The notes beneath the pieces were generated by a model. The model was given only the letters and a program-made list of their open reading frames with translations, was not told the DNA's origin and made no database searches. From AP-16 sp046727735 (GTDB taxonomy: Bacteria > Pseudomonadota > Alphaproteobacteria > Rhizobiales > Xanthobacteraceae): a DNA stretch of 43,838 nucleotides. The stretch is taken from assembly GCA_046727735.1 (NCBI GenBank), contig JBKPDF010000108.1:1-43838 (forward strand). The letters run 5' to 3'. A program made the position numbers and the translations under genes. Positions 24,586 through 33,629 of the stretch are shown here, piece by piece. How positions within the stretch are numbered: position 1 is the stretch's first letter; each line of letters begins with the position of its first letter.

Positions 24586-27333
24586 ATGCCGGCCGAACGC
24601 CAGACGTCATTCATCGGGATTTGTGTGCGCCTCGCCGACAGCGCGGCGCGGATCGACGTGCGCATGCAGCGCCACGGCACGACGATCCGCGACGTCTCGG
24701 GATCCTCGCGCCTGCTGTTTCCGCCGACCGGCGAGGTCGAGCTCGCGGACGCCGCGGGCTCGCTCGCGATCGGCGACTGGGTGGCGTTCCACGTAGTGTC
24801 CGACGCGCCGCAGGGCGCCTCCGTGCCGCGCGTCACCGAGTATCGCCGGCTGCTGCCGCTCGAGGATTTTTCCGAACTCGGATCGAGCGAAAAGGCGCGG
24901 CGGCTTCTGGTCGAGGACGGCCGTGCCGACTCCTTGCCGGGCGAAATCATGGCCCGCCTCGGCGAGCGGGAAATGGTGCGCCTCAAGCTCGTCCGGGAGT
25001 CCGACGGACTGTGCCGCGCGGCCGCAACCGAGCCGATGCGCTCGCTCCCGGTGTGGCGTTTCGATCCCAAGCTGTGCATCCCGGTAGCCGGCGGAACGCA
25101 GCCGGCGTCGATCCTCGATCCGAGCGAAAGATTCGCGCAGGTCGGCACGCTCGATTGGTCGCGTGATGCGGATTTCGTGCGGCGGATCATCCGCTCGTTG
25201 ACGCGGGCCGAAGCCGGCGAGGATGAGGCGCTGCGGCGGTTCGCCGAAGCGCTCGGCCGGTTTGCGGACGGGCTCGAGCGCGGCGCTGCACGCCGCAACT
25301 TGGTCGATGCCCGGGTTGCGCAGGAAATCCTCCGCATCCGCGATCTCGCGTCGATGCTGCGCGAGGAGCAGGATGTTCTCGCCGCCTACTACGAGGCGCT
25401 GCGCGACGATCCGGAAGTCGAGTCGCTGCTCGAGATCAAGGTCGGCGAGGTGGCCCAGCAGACGATCGAAGCCGAGCGCAACACCATCGTCGAAAGGTTG
25501 ACCGCGGAATTCGAGCAGGATCTGGCGGCGATGCGCGCCGAGCGGGTCGACGAGATCCGCAACTCCGTCCGGCAACTTGGCGGCGAGATGGCGCGCGAGC
25601 TCGAGCGGCGGCGGTCGGTCAGACTCGCCGAGTTCGAAACGGAGCTTGCGGAGCGCCGCAGACAAGGCCGCGAGGAGCTCGACGCAACGCTGGGCCGTGA
25701 GCGCGCGGCGCTCGAAGCCGACGTGGCGAGCTTCTCGGAGCAGCGGGTCGCGTTGTTCAATCAGGTGGAGCTGTTGGGCCAGCGCGAGCGCGACCTTTCC
25801 GCTTCGATCGAAGCACTTTCGGGGCGCGAGGCGGAGGTCGAGCAGAAGCTGGAACTGCTGCGTTCGCAACGCGAAGCGGAGATCCGCAAATCCACCGAAG
25901 AGCTCGGCGTGCGCATGACCCGCGATCTCGAGCGCAGGATCGCCGCGCAATCCGCCGAGCTCGAAGCCAGGCTCTCGGAACGGGAGCGCGAGGGTCGCCA
26001 AGCATTGGAGACGTCGCTCGGCACCAACCGCGCCGCGCTCGAAGCCGCGGTTGCCCGGCTCGAGGACCGTCACCTCGTGCTCGGCAACGCCATCGAGATT
26101 TTGGAGCGGCGCGAACGCGAACTCTCCGCCTCGGTCGACGGACTGTCGTTCAAGGAGGCGAGCGAGCTCGATGCGATGGAGTTGCGGCGCGCCGAGCGCG
26201 AAGCCGAGCTCAAGAAGTCGCTGGAGATTCTCAGCGTCGGAATGATGAGCGATCTCGAGCGGCGCATCGCCGCGAGATCGGCGGAGCTCGAGGCCGAGCT
26301 GAGCGATCGCGAGCGCCAGGCGCACCAGGCGCTGGAGAGTTCGCTCGGCACCAAACGCAAGGCGCTCGAGTCCGAAGTGTCGAACCTGGAGGATCGCCGC
26401 GTCTCGCTCGGCACCGAAATCGCGGGCCTGGAGCAGCGTGCGCGCGAGCTGTCCGCTTCGGTCGAGGGCCTTGCCGCGCGCGAAGCGGCGGTGTTCGCGG
26501 ACCTCGAGCAGCGCAGCGCGCAACGCGAGGCGGAGGTCAAGAAATCGCTCGAGGAGTTGAGCGCACGGATGATGGAGGACGTCGAAGGTCGCGCGGCGGC
26601 GCGATCGGCCGAGCTCGAAGCCGACATCGTCGCACGCGAACTGCAAGCGCGCGAAGCGCTCGAAGCCGCACTCGCAGAAAAGCGCAGCTCGCTCGAAGCC
26701 GCACTCACGGAACAACGCAACTCGCTGGAAGCCGCGCTCGTGGAAAAACGCAGTTCGTTCGAAGCCGCGTTCGCGGAAAAACGCAGCTCGTGCGAAGCCG
26801 AATTGTCCGAACTCGAGCGCCGCCGCGATGCGCTGGAGAGCGAAATCGCCGGGCTCGAGCGGCGCGCGGGCGAGCTTTCCGCCTCGATCGACAGCCTCGG
26901 CTCGCGCGAGGCCCGCCTGGTGCAGGAGCTCGAGCAACGCCGCGCGCAACGCGAAGCCGACGTCAAGAAGTCGGTCGAGGAGCTCAGCGCGGGAATGATC
27001 GGCGATCTCGAGCGCCGGCTGGCGGCCCGCACGGGCGAGTTCGAGGCCGATTTCGCGCAACGCAAGAAGCAGACCCACGCGGCGCTCGACGCCTCGCTCG
27101 GCGCGCGGCGTGCCGAGCTGCGTGCCGACGTTGCCAAGCTCGACGAGCGACACGCGGTGCTGTCGGCCGAGATCGAGCAGATGCAGCGACGCGAGCGCGA
27201 GCTGATCGCCTCGCTCGAAGACCTTTCCTCGCGCGAGGCGAGCGCGGTGCAGAGCGTGGCGAAGCTCTCGCGGCGGATTCTGGAAGAGGCGCCCCACGCC
27301 GGCCGCCCGCCTGCGGCCGCCACCGGCTCGTGA
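24586..27333 (+). CDS. Long coiled-coil protein with 109-residue internal repeats
   Basis: 915 residues; GGGGACGGGG immediately precedes the ATG. Residues 1 to about 200 are a mixed alpha/beta region (IGDWVAFHVVSD, EYRRLLPLEDFSELG) that I do not recognise. About 205-290 are helical. From about 294 to 893 it is an unbroken, charged coiled coil rich in Glu, Arg, Ala and Leu, with no Gly/Pro breaks. The motif ELSAS recurs with its Leu at 404, 513, 622, 764 and 873: spacings of 109, 109, 142 and 109. The SLGTxRxALE motif repeats at 109 in parallel. No signal peptide, membrane span or ATPase motif is present, so it is not an SMC protein. Probably a cytosolic filament or spacer. It stands alone, convergent with an MFS gene. 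Confidence 0.85.
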   Translation: MPAERQTSFIGICVRLADSAARIDVRMQRHGTTIRDVSGSSRLLFPPTGEVELADAAGSLAIGDWVAFHVVSDAPQGASVPRVTEYRRLLPLEDFSELGSSEKARRLLVEDGRADSLPGEIMARLGEREMVRLKLVRESDGLCRAAATEPMRSLPVWRFDPKLCIPVAGGTQPASILDPSERFAQVGTLDWSRDADFVRRIIRSLTRAEAGEDEALRRFAEALGRFADGLERGAARRNLVDARVAQEILRIRDLASMLREEQDVLAAYYEALRDDPEVESLLEIKVGEVAQQTIEAERNTIVERLTAEFEQDLAAMRAERVDEIRNSVRQLGGEMARELERRRSVRLAEFETELAERRRQGREELDATLGRERAALEADVASFSEQRVALFNQVELLGQRERDLSASIEALSGREAEVEQKLELLRSQREAEIRKSTEELGVRMTRDLERRIAAQSAELEARLSEREREGRQALETSLGTNRAALEAAVARLEDRHLVLGNAIEILERRERELSASVDGLSFKEASELDAMELRRAEREAELKKSLEILSVGMMSDLERRIAARSAELEAELSDRERQAHQALESSLGTKRKALESEVSNLEDRRVSLGTEIAGLEQRARELSASVEGLAAREAAVFADLEQRSAQREAEVKKSLEELSARMMEDVEGRAAARSAELEADIVARELQAREALEAALAEKRSSLEAALTEQRNSLEAALVEKRSSFEAAFAEKRSSCEAELSELERRRDALESEIAGLERRAGELSASIDSLGSREARLVQELEQRRAQREADVKKSVEELSAGMIGDLERRLAARTGEFEADFAQRKKQTHAALDASLGARRAELRADVAKLDERHAVLSAEIEQMQRRERELIASLEDLSSREASAVQSVAKLSRRILEEAPHAGRPPAAATGS
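25792..27198 (+). repeat. In-frame tandem repeats of 327 bp (109 residues) inside the coiled-coil gene
   Basis: Four clear copies: 25792-26118, 26119-26445, 26446-26871 and 26872-27198, with a degenerate copy before and a partial one after. Unit length is 327 bp, except the third at 426 bp, which is 99 bp longer. Each unit starts near ELSAS and contains QREAExKKS, LERRIAARSAELEA and, except the third, SLGTxRxALE. 109 equals fourteen heptads plus one 11-residue hendecad, so units can join without breaking the coiled-coil register. Confidence 0.8.
26659..26790 (+). repeat. Four tandem 33-bp units (11-residue hendecads)
   Basis: Units at 26659, 26692, 26725 and 26758 each encode LEAALAEKRSS or a close variant (LEAALTEQRNS, LEAALVEKRSS, FEAAFAEKRSS). 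A partial fifth (CEAEL) follows. They replace the SLGTxRxALE segment of the third long repeat and account for its extra length of three hendecads (33 residues). Confidence 0.85.
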
Positions 27334-27396
27334 CGCTTCTGCCCGGCCCGTACGCGCCTGTGATCTTCCGCAACCAACAGCTCGGAGTGCAATGGC

Positions 27397-28617
27397 TTAC
27401 GCCTGCGCGCGCTCCGACGCGCGCCGCGCGTCCGCCGCTGCGCCGCGGATCATTGCGGCGGCAACGAGCGCGAGCACGACCAGCAGCGCGTAGCTCCTGG
27501 CATAGCTCCCGAGCAGCGTTTGCACCGCGGCGAACACCGGCGGGCCCGCGACCACGCCCATGAAGGTCAGGAACATCGCGGCGCCGGTCGTCGAGCCGAT
27601 CGCGCGCGGCGGGCTCAGCCGGGCGATCTCGGAGAGGAAGACGCCGTTCCAGCCGACCGCCGAAATGCCGAACAGTTGCAACAGCGCGACGACCAGAAAT
27701 TCGGGCCATGCCGGCGACAAGCCGATGACGACGGCAGAGGCGGCGGCCATCAGCAGCGCGAGGCCCAGCAGCACCGCAAATCCGTTGCGCAGCCGGTCGG
27801 CGACGATCCCCCACAGAATACGGCCGAGCGCGCCAACGACTTGCACGGCGGCCAGGATCGCGCCCGCCGCAACGAGGCCGAATTTCAGCTCCTCGACCAG
27901 AAGCACGACCAGGAACGCGAGCAAGCACAGCTGAATGGCCGAGAAGCACAAGGACGCCGAGGCGAGCCCCAGCAGCGCCCGGTTACGGGCGACCGCGCGG
28001 AACCCGGCGAACGAAAAGCCCGACAGTTTCGTGGACGGATCGCGGTGGGCGTCCCACGCGGCGCGGTGCGGCTGCGAGGCGAGCGCGAGCAAAACCGCGG
28101 CCGCCGCGATGATCCACAGCGGCGCGCTCCAGCCGAGCCGCAGCGCGGCCGTCGGCGCCAGCAGCCCGATCGCCATGCCGCCGAGCGGCACGCCCGTCTG
28201 CTTGATCGAGAAGAACAGATTGCGCCGGACCGACGGCACGTTGCGCATCAGCAGATCCGAGGAGGCGGGATTGATCGCGCCGTAGGCCGCGCCGATGACG
28301 AGCGAGCCGATGAGCAGCGCGGCGAGGGTTCCGCCGGCAATGAGCGCCGAGCCCGCGGCGGTGAGCATCATGGCGACCTGGCCGGTGCGGCACGGTCCGA
28401 GCCGCGCGACGAGCGCGCCCGCCGCAAGCGAGCCGAACATGGCGGCGAGATAGAGCAGGCTGATTTGATAGCCGACGCGGCCCGCCGGAACGCCGACCGT
28501 CTCGGCGATCTTCGGGGCGATCGTCGGCACGACCAGCACCGCCATGGTGCCGACCGCCTGAATCGCGGTCGTCTCCGCGAGCAGCCCTGCGAGACTTGGG
28601 CCTGGGTGGTCGGCCAT
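27397..28617 (-). CDS. MFS transporter
   Basis: 406 residues with about twelve hydrophobic spans. MFS features include the loop-2/3 segment AAGALVARLGPCRTGQ, the SDLLMRNVPSVRRNLFFSIKQTGVPLGG block and the second-half loop GRILWGIVADRLRNG. It most resembles the CynX/NimT-like or other small-molecule MFS carriers of proteobacteria; the substrate is not visible. The start at 28617 has GAGCAGG upstream. It is divergent from the depolymerase gene, with only 68 bases between, so the two may share control. Convergent with the coiled-coil gene. Confidence 0.87.
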   Translation of the reverse strand: MADHPGPSLAGLLAETTAIQAVGTMAVLVVPTIAPKIAETVGVPAGRVGYQISLLYLAAMFGSLAAGALVARLGPCRTGQVAMMLTAAGSALIAGGTLAALLIGSLVIGAAYGAINPASSDLLMRNVPSVRRNLFFSIKQTGVPLGGMAIGLLAPTAALRLGWSAPLWIIAAAAVLLALASQPHRAAWDAHRDPSTKLSGFSFAGFRAVARNRALLGLASASLCFSAIQLCLLAFLVVLLVEELKFGLVAAGAILAAVQVVGALGRILWGIVADRLRNGFAVLLGLALLMAAASAVVIGLSPAWPEFLVVALLQLFGISAVGWNGVFLSEIARLSPPRAIGSTTGAAMFLTFMGVVAGPPVFAAVQTLLGSYARSYALLVVLALVAAAMIRGAAADARRASERAQA

Positions 28618-28685
28618 TGCGCCTGCTCTGTGAGGTTGTAGGCTGCGGGACCGGCGGTTCGCGGGGTAACCGAAAGGATAAGCGC

Positions 28686-29756
28686 ATGCGCGGCTCGTCT
28701 CGCGTCTCCGCAGTTCGGGAACTCTCGCTCCTGGCCGCGCTCTGCCTGTTCGCGGCGCAAGCGGCGGGCGCCGATCTGCCGAGGCTCAACATCGACCCGC
28801 GGCAGATTTCCGTCTCGGGACTGTCGTCAGGCGCCTATATGGCGGTGCAGTTCGAGGTCGCGTATTCGGCGCTGGTGATGGGCGCGGGCGTGATCGCCGG
28901 CGGTCCGTATTACTGCGCGCAGGGCAGCCTCGAGGTCGCGTCGCCGAACTGCGTGTGTCTGGACAAGCTTTCCTGCACTTTGTGGCCGACCACCCGGAAT
29001 CTACCGCATCTGATCGAGATCACCGAACGAAACGCACGAAGCAACACGATCGATCCGACCTCGAACCTGCCTAGCCACCGCATTTGGATGTTCTCCGGCA
29101 AATTCGATTCGACCGTGCGGCAGGACGTGATGGACGATTTGCGCAGCTACTATCTGCACTACGTGGATGCGAGCAACATTTTCTACAACAACGATCTCGC
29201 GGCCGAGCATGCGATGCCGACCGATTTCTTCGGACCGGAAGATTGCATGCACATCGGCCCGCCGTTCATCAACAACTGCGGCTACGACGCAGCCGGCGCC
29301 CTGCTCGCCTGGATCTACGGGCCGCTCGGTGACAGACGTAGCGAGCCCGCCTCATCACCGACGGCGTTCCGCCAGGAGCAATTCCTGGCCGATCCGGAAA
29401 GGCACGGGCTTGCGCGAGAGGGCTGGATCTATGTTCCGGACGAGTGCCGCGCCGGTGCCCAGTGCCGGTTGCATGTGGTGTTTCACGGTTGCGAGCAGAA
29501 TCCGAGCCACGACATTCCCGATCCAAGCGGGCATCTCGTCGCGTTCGGCACGACATTCGTGATGAATGCCGGATACAATCGCTGGGCCGATGCCAATCGC
29601 CTCGTGGTGCTCTATCCGCAGACGGAGGCGACGGACAAGAACCCGCTCGGCTGCTGGGACTGGTGGGGATACGACGATCCCGACTACGCCAAAAAGACCG
29701 GACGGCAGATGGCGGCCGTCAAGGCCATGATCGACACCATCATGGGAACGAATTGA
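28686..29756 (+). CDS. Secreted poly(3-hydroxybutyrate) depolymerase-like hydrolase, permuted (type 2) catalytic domain
   Basis: 356 residues from the ATG at 28686, with AAGGA 8 bases upstream. The signal peptide is RELSLLAALCLFAAQAAGA. An alpha/beta-hydrolase with its lipase box GLSSG (S47) very near the mature N-terminus, the acid D141 in SGKFDSTV, H175 in AEHAMPTDF, and the oxyanion histidine H267 in VVFHGCEQN near the C-terminus. The order Ser-Asp-His-oxyanion His is that of type 2 short-chain PHA depolymerases. Conserved ends are NRWADANRLVVLYPQ and NPLGCWDWWGY. Several Cys pairs suggest disulfides. There is no separate substrate-binding or Fn3 domain, so soluble oligomers are as likely a substrate as granules. 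Confidence 0.87.
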   Translation: MRGSSRVSAVRELSLLAALCLFAAQAAGADLPRLNIDPRQISVSGLSSGAYMAVQFEVAYSALVMGAGVIAGGPYYCAQGSLEVASPNCVCLDKLSCTLWPTTRNLPHLIEITERNARSNTIDPTSNLPSHRIWMFSGKFDSTVRQDVMDDLRSYYLHYVDASNIFYNNDLAAEHAMPTDFFGPEDCMHIGPPFINNCGYDAAGALLAWIYGPLGDRRSEPASSPTAFRQEQFLADPERHGLAREGWIYVPDECRAGAQCRLHVVFHGCEQNPSHDIPDPSGHLVAFGTTFVMNAGYNRWADANRLVVLYPQTEATDKNPLGCWDWWGYDDPDYAKKTGRQMAAVKAMIDTIMGTN

Positions 29757-29900
29757 GCCGGCAGCCATCCGATGCCAAATCGCCCGGATGGCTTCCGGGC
29801 GCGGGGCCGGCGCGGAGAAATCCCGATCGCGCTGCGCCCATGTACGGATCATGGCCTCGGTGTAAGCTCTCCGATCCGGCGGTCTGGCGAGGTCCTTCGA

Positions 29901-30854
29901 ATGCGGCGATTGGCTTGTCTGCTGGCGGCAACCGCGATGCTCGCAGCCGGCGCCTCGCTCCATGCGCAGACCTCGGGGAAGCTCTGGCGACTTGCCGTGC
30001 TTTCCCCGATCGATTTCGAGCTGATGGGCGGCGTCGTGTTGACGGAGCTCGCCCGCCAGGGCTTTGCCGAGCCGCGCAACCTCGTATTGGACGTGCGAGT
30101 GGGGCCGGCGGAGCAATTGCCGGAGCTCGCGCGGTCGATGGTGGCGGCCGAACCCGATGCGATCGTCGCGGTTTCCGACTGGGCCGTGCAGGCGGCGCGC
30201 CAGGCGACGCGAACCATTCCGATCGTGATGTCGCCGATGGGCCAGGACCCCATCAGTGTCGGCGTCGTCAGCAGTTGGGCGCGACCCGGCGGCAACGTCA
30301 CGGGCGTCGTGCTGCTGGTGCCGGAGATGGATGGCAAACGGGTCGGCCTGTTGCACGAGGCGGTCCCGGCCGCCAAGCGGGTCGCCGTCCTGGCAACGCA
30401 CGAGACGCCGAACGATGAAATCCGTGCCGCTGCCGCTGCGGCGGGACTCGAGCTGATCGAGTTTTCCGTTTCCGGCCGCGAGGAATATCAGAGCTCGTTT
30501 CAGAAGATGCGCTCTGCGGGCGCGCAAGCGCTCATCATCGTCGGAACACCGGAACTGATGCGTGACGCGGAGCTCCTCGCGTCGCTCGCCTCGCGCGCCG
30601 ATCTGCCGACGATCTGCGCGTCGCGTGTGGCGGCCGAACTCGGCTGCCTGATCGGCTACGGCCCGCATCTCCCGGAACTCTACCGGCGCGTCGTCGACTA
30701 CGTCGTCCGCATCTTCCGCGGCGCCGCCCCGGGCGAGCTGCCCATCGAGGGACCGACGCGCATCGAGCTGGCGTTGAATGCCAACACGGCACGCGCGTTG
30801 GGATTGGTGCTGCCGGCGGCACTCGTCGCCCGCGCGGATGCAGTCATCGAATGA
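29901..30854 (+). CDS. ABC transporter substrate-binding protein (TrpX-like, PF04392 type)
   Basis: 317 residues from the ATG at 29901, with GAGG about 9 bases upstream. A signal peptide (MRRLACLLAATAMLAAGASLHAQ) is followed by KLWRLAVLSPIDFELMGG, the opening of this receptor family. Further blocks are GFAEPRNLVLDVRVGP, ELARSMVAAEPDAIVAVSD, TIPIVMSPMGQDPISVGVV and SWARPGGNVTGV. Family members bind aromatic amino acids or other small ligands, often with unknown specificity. No permease or ATPase gene is adjacent, so it is the third orphan receptor in this window. Confidence 0.88.
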   Translation: MRRLACLLAATAMLAAGASLHAQTSGKLWRLAVLSPIDFELMGGVVLTELARQGFAEPRNLVLDVRVGPAEQLPELARSMVAAEPDAIVAVSDWAVQAARQATRTIPIVMSPMGQDPISVGVVSSWARPGGNVTGVVLLVPEMDGKRVGLLHEAVPAAKRVAVLATHETPNDEIRAAAAAAGLELIEFSVSGREEYQSSFQKMRSAGAQALIIVGTPELMRDAELLASLASRADLPTICASRVAAELGCLIGYGPHLPELYRRVVDYVVRIFRGAAPGELPIEGPTRIELALNANTARALGLVLPAALVARADAVIE

Positions 30855-30971
30855 ATGGAACAGGCAATCATGTAATTCAGACACCGGATCGGCGTAGTAT
30901 GGCGGCTCACGATCCGGTACTCCTGAGGGTGCGTTGCATGCCTGGGTTTTTGCGTTGGAGGTCGAGTCGGA

Positions 30972-33431
30972 ATGGCAAGTAGCGGCGCAATCGAGCCGCC
31001 GGGCGTTCCCGGCACGCCGGCACGCTGGACGTCGAGTGCCAAGACCGGGGTGGGAACGGCGCTCGCCGCGAGCAGCCGCATCTGGTTCACGATCAGCCAC
31101 GGTATTCTCAACGAAATCTATTTTCCGCGCATCGACATCGCCTGTACGCGCGATCTCGGTTTCCTCGTCACCGATCGCAACGGGTATTTCTCCGAGGAGA
31201 AGCGCGACACCGACTCGCAAGTCGACATGATCGAGCAGGGCATCCCGGCCTTCCGCCTCGTCAACACGGCTCGCGACGGACGTTATCGGATCGAAAAGCG
31301 GATCGTGACGGATCCGCTGCGGGAGAGCTTGCTGCAACAGATCTGCTTCGAACCGCTGCGCGGCAAGATCTCGGATTATCGCCTGTATGTCCTGATCGCA
31401 CCGCATCTCCTGAACGCAGGGGCCGAGAATACCGGCTGGATCGGCGACTACAAGGAAATCCCCATGTTGTTCGCCAGCAGGCAGCAGGGCATCTCGCTCG
31501 CGCTCGCGTCCTCCGCGCCGTGGGTCGCGCGTTCGGTCGGCTATGTCGGCGCCTCGGACGGATGGCAGCTGCTGTCCCGCAACCGGGAGCTCGACGAGCG
31601 CTACCGGCGTGCCGAGAACGGCAACGTTGCGCTCTGCGGCGAGATCGATCTCGCAGCCGACAATGGCTGCGCCCTGGTCTCGCTCGGCTTCGGCGGCCGG
31701 CCGGAGGAAGCGGGGCACCGCGCACTGGCGAGCCTGCAGGGCGGGTTCGATACGGCGTGCGGGCTGTATGTCGAGAGCTGGCGCAGATGGCAGCAGGACC
31801 TGCTTGCGCTCGATCGGCCGGCAGGCTCCTCCAACCTGAACAGCTATCGGGTCAGCACTGCCGTGCTGGCGTCGCACCGGGCCCGCTCGTTTCCGGGGGC
31901 CGTCATCGCCAGCCTGTCGATCCCCTGGGGCTTTACAAGAGGAGACGAGGATCTCGGCGGCTATCATCTGGTCTGGCCGCGCGATCTCGTCGAGACCGCG
32001 GGCGCATTTCTCGCAGCGGGCGCGGTCGACGAGGCGAAATCCACCCTCGGCTATCTGATGACCATTCAGGAGGCGGACGGGCATTGGTCGCAGAACGTGT
32101 GGCTCGACGGCCAGCCGTATTGGGACGGTGTGCAGATGGACGAGTGCGCGTTCCCGATCCTGCTCGCCGATCTGTTGCGCCGTGGCGGACATCTCAGTGC
32201 CGCCGAAAAGGAGCGTTTTCTGCCGTTGGTCGAGCGGGCAGCCGCCTACGTCGTGCGCAATGGCCCGGTTACCGCCCAGGACCGGTGGGAGGAAGACGCC
32301 GGGTATTCGCCGTTCACGCTCGCCGTGCAAATTGCGGCGCTGCTCGCGGCCGCCGATATGCTGGAAGGTTACGGCCGCGAGCCGGCGGCCCGATACCTGC
32401 GCGAGACCGCCGACACCTGGAACGATCAGGTCGAGCACTGGACCTTCGCTTCGGGAACGAAGATCTGCGAAAAGCTGCAGCTTCAAGGCTATTACGTCCG
32501 GATCGCGCCGCCGGATGTCCCCGACTCGGCCTCCCCGCTCGACGGGTTCGTTCCGATCAAGAACCGCCCGCCTGGCGACGACCGCAGCCCAGCCGCGCGC
32601 CTGATCAGTCCCGACGCGCTCGCGCTCGTCCGGTTCGGGCTGCGCGCGCCGCACGATCCCCGCATTCTCGACACCGTGCGCGCGATCGACGCGCTGCTCA
32701 AAGCGGATTTGCCGCAAGGCCCGGTGTGGTACCGCTACAATCAGGACGGCTACGGGGAACACCCGGACGGCGCGCCCTTCGACGGGACCGGCATCGGCCG
32801 GCCGTGGCCGCTGCTCACCGGCGAGCGCGCGCATTACGAGCTCGCGGCGGGCCGTCCCGAGGCCGCCCGGCAACTGCTCGAGACGCTCGAAGCATGCGCG
32901 AGTTCGGGCGGTCTGCTGCCCGAGCAGGTCTGGGATCAGGCGGACATCCCCGAACGCGAGCTGTTCCGCGGCCGCCCCGCCGGCAGCGCCATGCCGCTCG
33001 TTTGGGCGCATGCCGAGCACATCAAGCTGCTGCGCTCGCTGCGCGACGGACGCGTGTTCGACCTGCCGCCGCAGCCGGTCGAGCGCTATCAGGTGCAAAA
33101 GATCGTGTCGCCGGTGCGCTCCTGGCGCTTCAACCAGCGGATCCGCAGCATTCCGATCGGCAAACGGCTGCGCATCGAGCTGCCGGCCGCGGCCATCGTC
33201 CACTGGTCGCTCGACGATTGGCAGACCAGCCGCGACGCCGAGACGGCCGCCAATGCGTTCGACATGCATATCGTCGATCTGCCGACGCAAGCCGTCGCGC
33301 CCGGGGGCCGGATTTGCTTCACGTTCTACTGGCGCGCCGCCGAACACTGGGAAGGGCAGGATTTCGCCGTGGCGGCGGACGGCGCTCCGGGAATCGCCGC
33401 AATGGTGCCGGCTTCGGCCGCGGCGGTCTGA
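30972..33431 (+). CDS. Glycoside hydrolase family 15 (glucoamylase-like)
   Basis: 819 residues, GGAGG 9 bases before the ATG, no signal peptide. An N-terminal super-beta-sandwich (about 20-270), where KTGVGTALAASSRIWFTISHGILNEIYFPRID is split over residues 24-55, is followed by the (alpha/alpha)6 barrel: GGYHLVWPRDLVE, DRWEEDAGYSPFTLAVQI with the general acid in RWEE (about E441), then GIGRPWPLLTGERAHYEL and LLPEQVWD with the base E651. This arrangement matches prokaryotic glucan 1,4-alpha-glucosidases, which release glucose from alpha-glucan ends. About 120 C-terminal residues form an extra beta-rich domain. Probably cytosolic and acting on glycogen or maltodextrins. No other glycogen genes are nearby. 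Confidence 0.92.
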   Translation: MASSGAIEPPGVPGTPARWTSSAKTGVGTALAASSRIWFTISHGILNEIYFPRIDIACTRDLGFLVTDRNGYFSEEKRDTDSQVDMIEQGIPAFRLVNTARDGRYRIEKRIVTDPLRESLLQQICFEPLRGKISDYRLYVLIAPHLLNAGAENTGWIGDYKEIPMLFASRQQGISLALASSAPWVARSVGYVGASDGWQLLSRNRELDERYRRAENGNVALCGEIDLAADNGCALVSLGFGGRPEEAGHRALASLQGGFDTACGLYVESWRRWQQDLLALDRPAGSSNLNSYRVSTAVLASHRARSFPGAVIASLSIPWGFTRGDEDLGGYHLVWPRDLVETAGAFLAAGAVDEAKSTLGYLMTIQEADGHWSQNVWLDGQPYWDGVQMDECAFPILLADLLRRGGHLSAAEKERFLPLVERAAAYVVRNGPVTAQDRWEEDAGYSPFTLAVQIAALLAAADMLEGYGREPAARYLRETADTWNDQVEHWTFASGTKICEKLQLQGYYVRIAPPDVPDSASPLDGFVPIKNRPPGDDRSPAARLISPDALALVRFGLRAPHDPRILDTVRAIDALLKADLPQGPVWYRYNQDGYGEHPDGAPFDGTGIGRPWPLLTGERAHYELAAGRPEAARQLLETLEACASSGGLLPEQVWDQADIPERELFRGRPAGSAMPLVWAHAEHIKLLRSLRDGRVFDLPPQPVERYQVQKIVSPVRSWRFNQRIRSIPIGKRLRIELPAAAIVHWSLDDWQTSRDAETAANAFDMHIVDLPTQAVAPGGRICFTFYWRAAEHWEGQDFAVAADGAPGIAAMVPASAAAV

Positions 33432-33629
33432 AACAAACACGCAATCGCGTCCACGCGCTCCGCGACGAATCGCTCCCGGCCATGCCCAATGATTGCGGGT
33501 CCAGCAGGCCTCAATGGTTGGGTCGCTTGCTCCCGGCCCCGATCTCGTTCGCCATCGAAACGCGCAATTGATCAACCGCGGTCCAGTTGGAGGCATGGCG
33601 CCAAGGCCAGATGCTACGAAATCGGCCGC

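Noticed and set aside
25792..27198. CRISPR-like repetition
   Set aside because: The 327-bp and 33-bp repeats are in frame, diverged at synonymous sites and code for a continuous coiled coil. There are no spacers or Cas genes.
24607..27297. 896-codon open frame antisense to the coiled-coil gene
   Set aside because: Long antisense frames arise from GAG/CTC-rich repeats. There is no ribosome site and no family motif.
24586..27333. SMC or chromosome-partition ATPase
   Set aside because: No Walker A, Walker B or signature motif is present at either end; only the coiled-coil composition is similar.
33485..33522. Imperfect hairpin between the GH15 and deaminase genes
   Set aside because: The arms match at only 9 of 11 positions and no T-tract follows, which is too weak to call a terminator.
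29355..33596. 1413-codon open frame on the minus strand
   Set aside because: It lies antisense to the receptor and GH15 genes, whose products are clear. The composition (Arg, His and Asp rich, no motif) is that of a high-GC shadow frame.
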